From positions 1-35,346 of the forward strand of contig JARLIR010000049.1 in the NCBI GenBank assembly GCA_031291635.1: DNA of 35,346 nucleotides, in the 5' to 3' direction. This document shows, piece by piece, positions 25,064 to 32,471 of this stretch. The stretch comes from Rhizomicrobium sp. (lineage in GTDB: Bacteria > Pseudomonadota > Alphaproteobacteria > Micropepsales > Micropepsaceae). Numbering within the stretch: position 1 is the first letter of the stretch; every line of letters starts with the position of its first letter. A model generated the notes under the pieces. That model was not told where the DNA came from, searched no databases, and saw only the letters and a program-made list of their open reading frames with translations. The position numbers and the translations under genes are program-made.

Positions 25064-25144
25064 GGTGTTCTCCTTGGTTATCCGGGTCCGGCGGTTGTCC
25101 GGGTTACCGGTGGTCCGCGGCTCGTTGCTGAACCGCCCACCAAG

Positions 25145-25156
25145 GACAGCGCTGTC
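25145..25156. promoter_or_regulatory. 12-bp palindrome in the UrcA/regulator divergent region
   Basis: GACAGCGCTGTC is a perfect palindrome 82 bp upstream of the UrcA start. The regulator gene starts 240 bp to its right. The remaining 330 bp between the two genes hold no convincing ORF. It may be an operator for the adjacent regulator; this is inference. Confidence 0.35.
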
Positions 25157-25396
25157 AGGGGTGCGTCAGAAAGGACCAAAACCTGATCGATTGCTGATTT
25201 GTGCCGATCTCTGACCGACTTTTGGTGCGCTGCAACACGCAATTTCCGATCAGCTGGCACGATTTGCCCAATCGGTCATCTTTTTGCACAATTTCAGTCG
25301 TTTACAATGCTTTGCGAGAGCTCGATTATGAGCCGGTCCAGGGAGGACGCGCTGAACTATTGCTGCAATGCGGGCGATTCCGCCATGGAGCCGAGT

Positions 25397-25972
25397 ATGC
25401 GTGCCTCATTAACTCCGATCGTTTTGGCGCAAGAAGCCGATTTTCACCTGGGCGGTCTTCTTATCAGCCCATCCCAGCGACTGGTCGGGCCCAGCCCCAG
25501 CCATCAAGCCACAAGCGAGCGCTTGCAGCCGCGCATTATGCAGGTGCTGATTGCTTTGGCCCATCGCCGGGGCGAGGTCGTCAGCCGTGATGAAATGATG
25601 GCGGTGTGCTGGGGCGGCTTTGCCGTCAGCGACGATGCCATCAACCGCTGTATCGCGCGCATCCGCCGTCTCTCCGAAACCCATGGCGGCTTCACCTTGG
25701 AGACGATTGCGCGCGTGGGTTATCAGCTGAACGAAACTGGCGTCTCCGAGCAGGCCCCCGACTCGGCTCCGCCCCTGCTATCCGAAGCCAGTATGGCGGC
25801 CCTGCTTTCGCCAGACCTGGTAACGGAGGCCGAATACGCCATCGCCTTGACGGCACCTGCCGCAGCGCCGCCATCCTGGGTTGCTACACACGGTACGGTT
25901 GCAGCGACCGCTTTCGCCGCAGGCGTGCTTTTCACCGCCACCCTGTTCGTCGGCGTGCATTTTTTGCTGTGA
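25397..25972 (+). CDS. OmpR/ToxR-type winged-helix regulator with C-terminal membrane anchor
   Basis: A winged-helix DNA-binding domain occupies about residues 15-110. It contains FHLGGLLISPSQRLV, LQPRIMQVLIALAHRRGEVVSRDEMMAVCWGG, a recognition helix with DDAINRCIARIRRLSE, and ETIARVGYQL in the wing. A linker follows, then one transmembrane segment at the very end (about 165-190, ending VGVHFLL). Unlike CadC or ToxR, no periplasmic domain follows the membrane helix. The start is uncertain: I chose ATG 25397, which has GGAG 6 nt upstream and puts the domain 15 residues from the N-terminus. ATG 25328 or 25385 are also in frame. It lies between two UrcA-family genes. Confidence 0.78.
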   Translation: MRASLTPIVLAQEADFHLGGLLISPSQRLVGPSPSHQATSERLQPRIMQVLIALAHRRGEVVSRDEMMAVCWGGFAVSDDAINRCIARIRRLSETHGGFTLETIARVGYQLNETGVSEQAPDSAPPLLSEASMAALLSPDLVTEAEYAIALTAPAAAPPSWVATHGTVAATAFAAGVLFTATLFVGVHFLL

Positions 25973-25984
25973 AGGGCCGGGGTT

Positions 25985-26149
25985 CTAGGAAAGCGCGGGC
26001 AGGGCAAAGCTGAGCACTGCGCCGAGCGTCAAAGCGATCAGGCAGGCGATAAAGAAGAACGTCCGGCTCATGCTGCTGCCCAAGAATCTGCGGCGCGCAT
26101 AGAGCAAGGCGAGGATGGCGGAAAGTGTCCCCCATTCAGGCCAAAGCAT
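25985..26149 (-). CDS. Candidate 54-aa small membrane protein
   Basis: A 54-codon minus-strand frame, read by hand. It starts MLWPEWGTLSAILALL, has a basic loop (YARRRFLGSS), then a second hydrophobic segment (MSRTFFFIACLIALTLGAVLSFALPALS). Two short membrane helices with a positive loop between them are a strong protein-like pattern for such a short frame. The start ATG 26149 has AGAAAGGCC just upstream; an internal ATG at codon 27 would give a one-helix 28-residue form. No homologue is known to me. It is co-directional with both UrcA genes and may be in one transcript with the gene at 26210-26524, though a hairpin (26175-26199) lies between. Confidence 0.45.
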   Translation of the reverse strand: MLWPEWGTLSAILALLYARRRFLGSSMSRTFFFIACLIALTLGAVLSFALPALS

Positions 26150-26174
26150 GGCCTTTCTGAACGGCGGCGAAAGG

Positions 26175-26199
26175 GGAGGGCGGAAACGCTCCGCCCTCC
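26175..26199. terminator. GC-rich hairpin downstream of the second UrcA-like gene
   Basis: GGAGGGCGGA and TCCGCCCTCC (10-bp arms) enclose AACGC, 10 bp past the stop codon of the minus-strand UrcA-like gene. No long T-run follows, so termination is probable but not certain. Confidence 0.55.
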
Positions 26200-26209
26200 G
26201 ATATTAGAT

Positions 26210-26524
26210 TTACGGTGTGACCAGCTTTTCCGGGGCGATGCCGTAGCGCTGGGTATAAACTTTACTCACCAGCGGCTGGTTGAGGGCGACGACGGCCTTG
26301 GCGATCACTTGAATCGCGCAACGGCGGGCGGCGATGCTGTCAAATTTGGCGCAAGGATCGATGGCGGCATGCGCAATGCGGTCCAGCATCGTAGTGGCAT
26401 CGACGTCTTTGGTCAGGTCGAGGTCGGCATGGTTGACGACGGGCGCGGTAGGCGTGGTTTCCGCTTGGGCGGCACCCGCGAACAACAGCAGAGCGGCGAG
26501 CGGTAGGAATGTATAGCGGGACAT
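26210..26524 (-). CDS. UrcA-like secreted small protein
   Basis: A 104-residue protein with a signal peptide (MSRYTFLPLAALLLFAGAAQA). The mature part has the UrcA shape: VNHADLDLTKDVDATTMLDRIAHAAIDPCAKF, then RRCAIQVIAKAVVALNQPLVSKVY. It has one Cys in each helix. It is more divergent than the copy at 24707-25063 and would be called UrcA-like by similarity to it. Start ATG 26524 has a weak AGGAG nearby (CTAAGGAGCATTCCCC region). It lies on the other side of the winged-helix regulator gene. A small membrane ORF follows downstream. Confidence 0.75.
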   Translation of the reverse strand: MSRYTFLPLAALLLFAGAAQAETTPTAPVVNHADLDLTKDVDATTMLDRIAHAAIDPCAKFDSIAARRCAIQVIAKAVVALNQPLVSKVYTQRYGIAPEKLVTP

Positions 26525-26679
26525 GGGGAATGCTCCTTAGAGGGGGGGCTCGTGGCGAGCGCGCATTCCATAGTCCTTCCGGCTGTCTGGGGAAAGAAAG
26601 GCAGCCGGACAAGCACGACAATGTGACCGCTGAATACCAATGGCCGCAGGCATTTTGTGCCTGCGACGCATAGTAAAAT

Positions 26680-27537
26680 TTACGGCAATAAGCGGGCAAT
26701 CCATTCCGGCAAGGCGAAAGCGGCGGCATGGACGGCCGGATTGTAATAGTCGGTCTTCAGCTTCAGGCGCTTGAAGGCGCGCGTGGCTTTGGCGATGCCG
26801 GCGGGCGTGCCCAGGCGGGCGCCTTTGCCCGACCAGGAGAGCGCCATGAAGCCGCCGATATAGGTAGGAACCACAGTCAGATAGAGACCGGAACGCGGGA
26901 AGAAGGCTGCCAGTTCTTTCAGCGCCTCGGTGATCTCGCCAGGCTGATAGAAGGGCACGCCGGTCTGGAATGTGGCGAAGCCGCCGGGCTTCAGCGCCCG
27001 CTTGATGCGATCGTAGAAGGTTTCGCCGAACAGCGCCTTACCGGGGCCGATGGGATCGGGCCGGTCGCCGATGATCAGGTCGAAGCGGGCTTTGTTTTCG
27101 GGGCGTGCCAGAAACTCGAAAGCGTCGGCGATTTCGATCTTGAGGCGCTTGTCGCGGAAGGCTTTGGCGTTGATCTCGCCGAAATGCTTCTTGCACAGCT
27201 CGACGACCTTGCCGTCGATATCGACAAGAATCACTTCTTTGATCGCCTTATGCTTGAGCGCTTCGTCGGCGATGGAAAGGTCGCCGCCGCCAACGATCAT
27301 GACGCTTCTGACCTTGCCGTGTTCCAGGATCGGCAAATGTGTCAGCATTTCGGCGTAAGCTGATTCGTCGCGCGTGGTGATCTGGACGACGCCGTCGAGC
27401 GTCATGACGCGACCGTTCATCGGCGTGTCGAAGATCTTGATGTGCTGGTATTGGCTCTTTTCGTCCACCAGCGGTGCTCCGGAAAGCTCCATCGTCTGGG
27501 CGTAACCCTTGTGCAGGCGTTCTTTGAAGTTTGTCAT
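26680..27537 (-). CDS. speE: Spermidine synthase (polyamine aminopropyltransferase)
   Basis: Transfers the aminopropyl group of decarboxylated SAM to putrescine, giving spermidine. Signatures: the IVGGGDLSIADEALKH block (residues 81-96) for dcSAM binding, VDIDGKVVELCKKHF near 105-119, and LIIGDRPDPIGPGKALFGETFY near 154-175 with the catalytic Asp158 and Asp161. YIGGFMALSWS near the end is also typical. Two positions differ from consensus: GGGDL in place of GGGDG, and DRPDP in place of DSTDP. Length 285 is normal. Start ATG 27537 has GAGGGAC just upstream. It diverges from speD, which makes its co-substrate. Confidence 0.93.
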   Translation of the reverse strand: MTNFKERLHKGYAQTMELSGAPLVDEKSQYQHIKIFDTPMNGRVMTLDGVVQITTRDESAYAEMLTHLPILEHGKVRSVMIVGGGDLSIADEALKHKAIKEVILVDIDGKVVELCKKHFGEINAKAFRDKRLKIEIADAFEFLARPENKARFDLIIGDRPDPIGPGKALFGETFYDRIKRALKPGGFATFQTGVPFYQPGEITEALKELAAFFPRSGLYLTVVPTYIGGFMALSWSGKGARLGTPAGIAKATRAFKRLKLKTDYYNPAVHAAAFALPEWIARLLP

Positions 27538-27771
27538 GTCCCTCAGGCCTCAGAGCGATTTTCGGTGTCGCGCTTTTAGGTCTCGCTGCAGCGCGTGGCA
27601 AGGGCGCACACGCCAAGTTGGGTGTACCGCGTACATACGGCTTTGTTTTGCCGCGCTGGTTATCACACTGTCATTTTGCGCCTGTGCGCGCCCTTAAGTT
27701 CCCGGCAAGAATTATGACAAGGATCGCGACACAGGCGCGGCAAAAAACTTTGCAGGGGGGTGACAAACCGC
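27538..27771. other. speE-speD divergent intergenic region, left part
   Basis: The 234-bp left part of the gap between the two spermidine genes. It holds no protein-coding frame I can support. It should contain the leftward speE promoter, but I could not identify a convincing -35/-10 pair by eye. The speD promoter and leader occupy the remainder of the gap. Confidence 0.4.
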
Positions 27772-27799
27772 TTGCATAGGGGGGGGGTACGAATATATT
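27772..27799 (+). promoter_or_regulatory. sigma70-like promoter of speD with G9 spacer run
   Basis: TTGCAT (27772-27777) and TATATT (27794-27799) lie 16 bp apart, a good -35/-10 pair. The spacer contains nine consecutive G residues (27779-27787). The promoter would start transcription near 27806, giving a leader of about 120 nt before speD. Confidence 0.65.
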
Positions 27800-27825
27800 G
27801 CGCGCCGTTCTCTTCGGGGAACTGA

Positions 27826-27862
27826 GCGGCACGAGGGCCTTCCCTCGGGCCGCTTTCTTCTT
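27826..27862 (+). terminator. Terminator-like hairpin in the speD leader (possible attenuator)
   Basis: GCGGC (27826-27830) pairs with GCCGC (27849-27853), and CGAGGG (27832-27837) pairs with CCCTCG (27842-27847), with one 1x1 internal mismatch and a CCTT loop. The stem is followed at once by TTTCTTCTT. This is the form of an intrinsic terminator and lies about 65 nt before the speD start. It suggests attenuation or a riboswitch-like control of speD. Confidence 0.6.
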
Positions 27863-27926
27863 GAGGCGCCCACCACCGCGAGGCGGGGGGCACAGGTGTC
27901 AACACTCTGAGAGGGTAGGTGCCAGG

Positions 27927-28403
27927 ATGGCTCGACTCGAACTCGTGGCAGCGATCAAAGAAGCAAAGGCGCCACGCGCCCGCGCGACTGCGAGGACTGT
28001 CCCGGTTCCTATTCCCCCTGGGGATGAGGACCGCAAGGACCACTTCATCACTCGTAACGGACTGACCTATGCGGGAAGTCACCTGATAATCGATTTATGG
28101 GACGCCGAGGGTCTCGACGACCGTGATCGGATCGAAGCAGCATTGATTGATGCTGTGAATGCAGCGGGGGCGACCCTTCTGCACATTCACTTGCATACTT
28201 TCGATGATGGCGGAGGCGTTTCAGGCGTCGCCGTTCTCAGCGAAAGCCATATCAGCGTTCATACTTGGCCGGAAAAGAAATACGCGGCTTTCGATGTCTT
28301 CATGTGCGGAGATGCCGAACCTCGCAAAGCTCTTGCCGTGTTCAAGGCTGCCTTCAATCCAGGACGGCTGGTCATCGGTGAACATAAGCGCGGCGTGCTC
28401 TAA
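27927..28403 (+). CDS. speD: S-adenosylmethionine decarboxylase proenzyme (class 1b)
   Basis: Decarboxylates SAM to dcSAM for spermidine synthesis. The proenzyme self-cleaves before a Ser that becomes a pyruvoyl group. The cleavage motif LSESHISVHTWPE is at residues 104-116; cleavage is expected between Glu106 and Ser107. The conserved His112 and Cys127 (DVFMCGD) match the processing and catalytic residues of the Thermotoga enzyme. GLTYAGSHLIIDLW at residues 45-58 is the usual start of the core. The first 40 or so residues are an extra basic extension. Start ATG 27927 is preceded by AGAGGGTAGGTGCCAGG. The frame is open upstream to 27798 but would run through the leader hairpin. Confidence 0.93.
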   Translation: MARLELVAAIKEAKAPRARATARTVPVPIPPGDEDRKDHFITRNGLTYAGSHLIIDLWDAEGLDDRDRIEAALIDAVNAAGATLLHIHLHTFDDGGGVSGVAVLSESHISVHTWPEKKYAAFDVFMCGDAEPRKALAVFKAAFNPGRLVIGEHKRGVL

Positions 28404-28430
28404 TCAGCCTCAATGCGCGAGTTTCTATAA

Positions 28431-28468
28431 GGGCGGAAGCGGGCAACCGTTTCCGCCCTTTTTCTTTT
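28431..28468 (+). terminator. Intrinsic terminator of speD
   Basis: GGGCGGAA (28431-28438) and TTCCGCCC (28451-28458), extended by CGG/CCG, enclose a GCAA loop and are followed by TTTTTCTTTT. It lies 27 bp past the speD stop and isolates speD from the flavoprotein operon. Confidence 0.9.
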
Positions 28469-28525
28469 CCGGTCCGCTGTGTTTCCCCGCGCGGTTAACT
28501 GTGTTGTGGAAAAGCCTCTGTCATA

Positions 28526-29911
28526 ATGGCGGCCAGAGTGGCCGGAGCGGCGGGGACATTGCGATACGACGTTTGCATCATCGGCGCGGGCGCGGACGGT
28601 TTGACGGCCGCGGCGCATTTGGCTGCTCGCGGCCTGACGGTGATGCTGATTGAGCGGGGGGCGGCGCCTGGCGGGCGTTGTGAAACGGCCGAATTTACGC
28701 CCGGTTTTTTTGCCTCGCCCTTTGCCGACGAGCTGCCTGCTATGCCAGCGGAGATTTTCCGCAATCTGGATTTGGCGCGCCGCGGGGCCATTCTGGCGCC
28801 TTGTGAACGGCTCGCATCTTTCGTCGATCCCTTGCGCGCTGCGGTGATCGCAAGGGTGCAGGCGGATGCTGCGGGCGGCACCCCAAAAGCTGGGCTCTTC
28901 AAGCGTGCAGCGGATGAAGCGCCTTTTCCCGGCGAAGCTTTGTCTTGTCGCTCCCGAGCAGAACTGGAAGCGGTTTCCACCTCCGCCACGCTCTGTGATC
29001 CCGCTCTTGGCGGCAGCGCGCTGACCCTTTTGCAGGGCACGCCGGGCGGTTTGGTGGTCGGTGGGCTGGGCGCGCTCGGCAAAGCGCTGACGCGGGCGGC
29101 GACGGAAGCGGGGGCCGAAATTTCGCTCGGCGTCGAAGTGACCGATATTCGTCAGCGCCGGGGCCGCGCTGTGGCTGTTGTGCTGGCAGACGGGCGGGAG
29201 TTTGAGGCGCGCGCCATTCTCTCGACGCTCGATCTGAAGCGCACCTTTCTCTCCCTCTTTGCTTGGAATGAATTGCCCAAAGCTTTGGTCGAGCGCATCG
29301 GCGCGTTTCGCCCGGCGCCCGGCATCGCGCGCCTCTTGGTGGCGCTCAGCGCCTTTCCGGCAAAGCTGGACCCCGCACTGCTGCGCCATCCCATTGCCGT
29401 CGCCGCCGATCCCGAACACGCCTATCACGCTTGGAAAAGTGGCGTGATTCCGCAGCGTCCGCCCGCCACTGTCCGGCTTGTTTCCGCCGTCGATCCCTCG
29501 CTGGCGCCAGACGGAGCCGCCGTCGCCACCGTGACGCTCGGCGGTATTGCGCATCGGCTCTTCGATGGCCCGTGGACGCATGAGAAGCGCAGTAAGTTAC
29601 AAGCCTTGGCGCTGACGTTTCTGGAAGAGGCTTTGCCCGGCACCGCCGCCACTGTCACGGCCAGCGAATTGCTGGTGCCGCCCGACATCGAAAACCGTCT
29701 CGGCCTCAGTGATGGCGATCTCCTGGGCGGTGAAATGTCGGCGGCTCAAATGCTGGGCTTTCGCCCGTTTGCGGAATGTCGCGGCACGCGCACACCGGTC
29801 AAAGGTCTTTATCTCGCCGGGCCGTCATCGACGCTCGGCCCGCTTGCCACTGGCGCTGCCGGCTGGGCCGCCGCGACCGCCATCCTGTGCGATTTGAAGG
29901 AGGAAGCGTGA
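28526..29911 (+). CDS. FAD-dependent oxidoreductase, phytoene-desaturase fold (first of coupled pair)
   Basis: A 461-residue flavoprotein with a Rossmann FAD site near the N-terminus (YDVCIIGAGADGLTAAAHLAARG, then IERGAAPGGRCE). A C-terminal FAD-contact region reads VKGLYLAGPSSTLGPLATGAAGWAA. It belongs to the NAD(P)/FAD-dependent oxidoreductase family that includes phytoene desaturases. The middle part (about residues 55-160) differs from that of carotenoid enzymes and is partly low-complexity. The protein is probably cytoplasmic. Its stop codon overlaps the start of the next gene in a GTGA tetranucleotide, so they are translationally coupled. No carotenoid biosynthesis genes are nearby; the substrate is unknown. 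Confidence 0.82.
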   Translation: MAARVAGAAGTLRYDVCIIGAGADGLTAAAHLAARGLTVMLIERGAAPGGRCETAEFTPGFFASPFADELPAMPAEIFRNLDLARRGAILAPCERLASFVDPLRAAVIARVQADAAGGTPKAGLFKRAADEAPFPGEALSCRSRAELEAVSTSATLCDPALGGSALTLLQGTPGGLVVGGLGALGKALTRAATEAGAEISLGVEVTDIRQRRGRAVAVVLADGREFEARAILSTLDLKRTFLSLFAWNELPKALVERIGAFRPAPGIARLLVALSAFPAKLDPALLRHPIAVAADPEHAYHAWKSGVIPQRPPATVRLVSAVDPSLAPDGAAVATVTLGGIAHRLFDGPWTHEKRSKLQALALTFLEEALPGTAATVTASELLVPPDIENRLGLSDGDLLGGEMSAAQMLGFRPFAECRGTRTPVKGLYLAGPSSTLGPLATGAAGWAAATAILCDLKEEA

Positions 29912-31338
29912 GCGCGCTGGGCCAAGCGATTGTGGTGATTGGCGCGGGCCTCAACGGCCTCGTGGCGGCCACCTATTTGGCGCGAGCAGGCCACGCTGTA
30001 ACGCTGGTGGAGGCGGATGGCTCGCCCGGCGGCATGTGCGCCAATCGCGTTCCGATTAGCGCTTTCGCCGTGCCGCCCGGACCGCATCTCTTCACCGCGC
30101 TCGATCCGCGCATCATCAAGGAGCTGGATCTCAATCTCGCTTTTGTGGCGCGCGATCTGCCGCTGATTGGTCTGCGTGCCGAGGGGCCGCCGCTGTTGCT
30201 GCCGCGCGATGTGCATGAGGCGCGGCGCCATTTGGCGCCACTCTCGCAGCGCGATGGGGAGCGTTTCGCTGCTTTCCGGCGCGAGCATTTCGCCTTCGCC
30301 CGGGCCATGCGCGCGCTATGGTGGGAGGAGGGCGAACTCACTGACGAACACGCCCGCGCCACGCTCAGGCGCATGCAGGTGACCTCCGCGGCGGCTTGGC
30401 TCGACGGCGCTTTCGAAAGCGAAAGCCTGCTCGCCGCTTATGCCTTCGATGTCTTGGCAGCAGGCTTGTCGCCGTCAGCCGCGGGCAGCGCGCTGCTCTT
30501 CACCTGGCGCGCGGCGCAGGAAATGTGTGGTTTGCAGGGCGCCGTCGCCATACCCGATGGCGGACCGTCCCGGCTGATAGATGCGATGATGAATACGGCC
30601 GAAGCCGCTGGCGTTGCCATCCGCTTTGAATCTGCCGTCCGCGCCCTCGAAACCGACGGTGAGCGCGTGCGTGGTGTGGTGCTGGCAAGCGGTGAAAAGT
30701 TGCCTGCTGCCGCCGTGCTCTCCAGCCTTTCCAAACGGCAGACTCTGATCGATTTTTTGCCGCCCGGCAGGGCGGGTTTTGCTACCGCCCGCGCACTCGA
30801 AAAGCCGCAAAGCTGCGGTGAAGCCAAAGTGCTCTTGACGCTCAGCGCCTTGCCCAAACTGTTCGAACAGCCCGGCCGTTATGTCATCGCCGAAAGGCTG
30901 GAGACCTCCGCCAGCGCCCATGCCGCGGCGCGAACGGGCGTCATTCCTGCCGATCTGGCCTTGGAAATCGTGGCGCTGCCGACGGGCGGAACGCCGCCGG
31001 TTCTGCTCTCGATTCTGGTGCGTCCGGTGCCGGTGGAACCCATTGGCGGCTGGAAGGATCAAGCCACTAGGCTGGTTCAAGCGGTGCTGCATAAGCTGGA
31101 GTTGCACATTCCCCAATTCACCGGCTTGGTCGCTGGCCTCGCTTTTGTGCCGCCTAAATCCCGCGATCCTTTCTGCATGAGCGCTATGGTGAGCCCCTGG
31201 CGCGCCCGTATCCAAACGCCTCTGAAAGGGCTTTATCTTTGCGGCGAGGCCGCCGAACCGGTGCCGTGTTTGTCGGGCCGCGCCGCGCGCATTGCCGCCG
31301 CCCTGGTGGTGGCGGATTTGCAGGAGGCCAAAACATGA
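29908..31338 (+). CDS. FAD-dependent oxidoreductase, phytoene-desaturase fold (second of coupled pair)
   Basis: A 476-residue flavoprotein of the same family as the preceding one but clearly diverged. FAD site: IVVIGAGLNGLVAATYLARAG, then VEADGSPGGMCA. The C-terminal FAD-contact region is TPLKGLYLCGEAAEPVPCLSGRAARIAA. The start is GTG 29908, with GGAGG 5-7 nt upstream and an overlap of 4 bp with the preceding gene. A longer open frame from 29776 overlaps the first gene and is not used. Its stop overlaps the next ATG (ATGA, 31335-31338). Coupled expression points to a two-subunit enzyme; that is inference. Confidence 0.84.
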   Translation: MSALGQAIVVIGAGLNGLVAATYLARAGHAVTLVEADGSPGGMCANRVPISAFAVPPGPHLFTALDPRIIKELDLNLAFVARDLPLIGLRAEGPPLLLPRDVHEARRHLAPLSQRDGERFAAFRREHFAFARAMRALWWEEGELTDEHARATLRRMQVTSAAAWLDGAFESESLLAAYAFDVLAAGLSPSAAGSALLFTWRAAQEMCGLQGAVAIPDGGPSRLIDAMMNTAEAAGVAIRFESAVRALETDGERVRGVVLASGEKLPAAAVLSSLSKRQTLIDFLPPGRAGFATARALEKPQSCGEAKVLLTLSALPKLFEQPGRYVIAERLETSASAHAAARTGVIPADLALEIVALPTGGTPPVLLSILVRPVPVEPIGGWKDQATRLVQAVLHKLELHIPQFTGLVAGLAFVPPKSRDPFCMSAMVSPWRARIQTPLKGLYLCGEAAEPVPCLSGRAARIAAALVVADLQEAKT

Positions 31339-32444
31339 GCCTTCTGGCCACGCCTTTTCACGCTCGCGCCGTCGAAGCCAATCGCTGCAATGCATGGGAG
31401 AATCGCGGCGGCTATACCCTGGCGCGTCATTACGGCAGCATCGCCGAAGAAGCGGTGGCGGCGCGTTTCGGCGCTGTGCTGGCGGATCTTTCTTGGCATT
31501 GGCGGGCGACCTTTTCCGGCGGCGATGTGGACGCCTTTGTGGCGCAGGCCTTCAGCCGCAATGGCGCCGCGCTCGCCATTGGCATGAGTCTGGACGTCTT
31601 GTGGCTCAACGATACCGGCGCGGTACGCGGGCGGGGCAGGTTGGTACGCATGGCAGCGGATCGCTTCCTGCTGCTCTCGCCGCAAGACGATCGCGACTGG
31701 CTGTTTTTTGCCGCCTCGCTGTATGGCGTTGCGTGCAGCGAGCACGCGCCGGATGGCCTGTTGGCGCTGATTGGGCCGACGGCGCGCAAAATTCTCACCG
31801 CGGCGGGACTCGACGCCGATCCACCGCCTTCGGGCCTCGTGAGCGTCAGCTGGCGCGGCATCGATCTCACGCTAAGCCGCCTCGGCCTCGGTTATGAGCT
31901 GTGGTGTGATGCTGATAGCGGCTTGATCATTTGGGACCGCTTGGTGGCGGCAGGCCGCGCCTTTGCTTTGCTGCCTGCGGGCCAAGCCGCCCTCGACATC
32001 CTGGAGGCGGAAAGCGGCCTCTTCCTGCCCGGCCGTGATTTTGCCCCCGCCCGCGAAGGTTTTGCGCCCCAACCCACGCCGCAAGCCTTAGGACTTTGCA
32101 GCTTGGTGGACCGCTCCCACGCCTTTAACGGCAAGGCGGGTTTTCTTGCTGCCGGGCGCGATACGCAACTTTCGGGTTTGCTGATGGGCGCCGAGACCGA
32201 GATCGCACCAAGGGTTTTAACCCATCGCGGCGCGGCCATCGGCAATATCTTGAGCAGCCGCTATTCGCCCGCTTTGCAGCGGATGATAGGATTCGCCCTT
32301 CTCTCCGGTTCGTGGCCGTCGGGGGAAGTTGAAGCTGGTTCGGCGCCGTGCCGCATCGTGGGTTTACCCTTCCTGCCGATTGGGCTATCGCCAGCGCCTA
32401 CGGCCACAGAGCGTGCGACGGAAGGGGCGGGCGGCCCCGTTTAA
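31335..32444 (+). CDS. GcvT-fold protein (folate-dependent aminomethyltransferase family)
   Basis: A 369-residue protein of the GcvT/aminomethyltransferase superfamily. Features: SIAEEAVAARFGAVLADLSWHWRATFSGGDVDAFV (N-terminal fold), GALVRGRGRLVRMAADRFLLLSP-like block near residues 97-115, LIGPTARKIL, GYELWCDADSG near 190-200 and LDILEAESGLFLPGRDF near 219-235. The C-terminal barrel ends GLPFLPIG. GcvT-fold proteins bind tetrahydrofolate and act on methylamino groups, but the canonical folate residues are not certain here. ATG 31335 has GGAGG upstream and overlaps the preceding stop by 4 bp. It resembles demethylase systems that couple flavoproteins to folate, such as sarcosine oxidase, but the substrate is unknown. 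Confidence 0.78.
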   Translation: MSLLATPFHARAVEANRCNAWENRGGYTLARHYGSIAEEAVAARFGAVLADLSWHWRATFSGGDVDAFVAQAFSRNGAALAIGMSLDVLWLNDTGAVRGRGRLVRMAADRFLLLSPQDDRDWLFFAASLYGVACSEHAPDGLLALIGPTARKILTAAGLDADPPPSGLVSVSWRGIDLTLSRLGLGYELWCDADSGLIIWDRLVAAGRAFALLPAGQAALDILEAESGLFLPGRDFAPAREGFAPQPTPQALGLCSLVDRSHAFNGKAGFLAAGRDTQLSGLLMGAETEIAPRVLTHRGAAIGNILSSRYSPALQRMIGFALLSGSWPSGEVEAGSAPCRIVGLPFLPIGLSPAPTATERATEGAGGPV

Positions 32445-32471
32445 CCTAGCCAAAGGGGCAACCGAGCCGGA

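Noticed and set aside
25932-26135. 67-codon leftward frame between the regulator and UrcA-like genes
   Set aside because: It lacks hydrophobic pattern and ribosome-binding site; the alternative 54-codon frame on the same strand (25985-26149) looks more protein-like.
26645-26665. Terminator of speE
   Set aside because: CGCAGGCA and TGCCTGCG form a good hairpin 15 bp past the speE stop, but no T-run follows on the minus strand, so I left it out of the feature list.
28400-29581. 393-codon leftward frame opposite the first flavoprotein
   Set aside because: It is antisense to a gene with a clear FAD motif and covers the speD terminator; no domain seen.
29776-29907. Upstream extension of the second flavoprotein gene
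   Set aside because: The extension overlaps the first flavoprotein in another frame; the GTG at 29908 has a strong GGAGG and places the FAD motif at the usual distance from the N-terminus.
28526-31338. Carotenoid biosynthesis genes
   Set aside because: The two flavoproteins share the desaturase fold, but no phytoene synthase, cyclase or geranylgeranyl synthase gene is nearby and the coupled third gene is GcvT-like.
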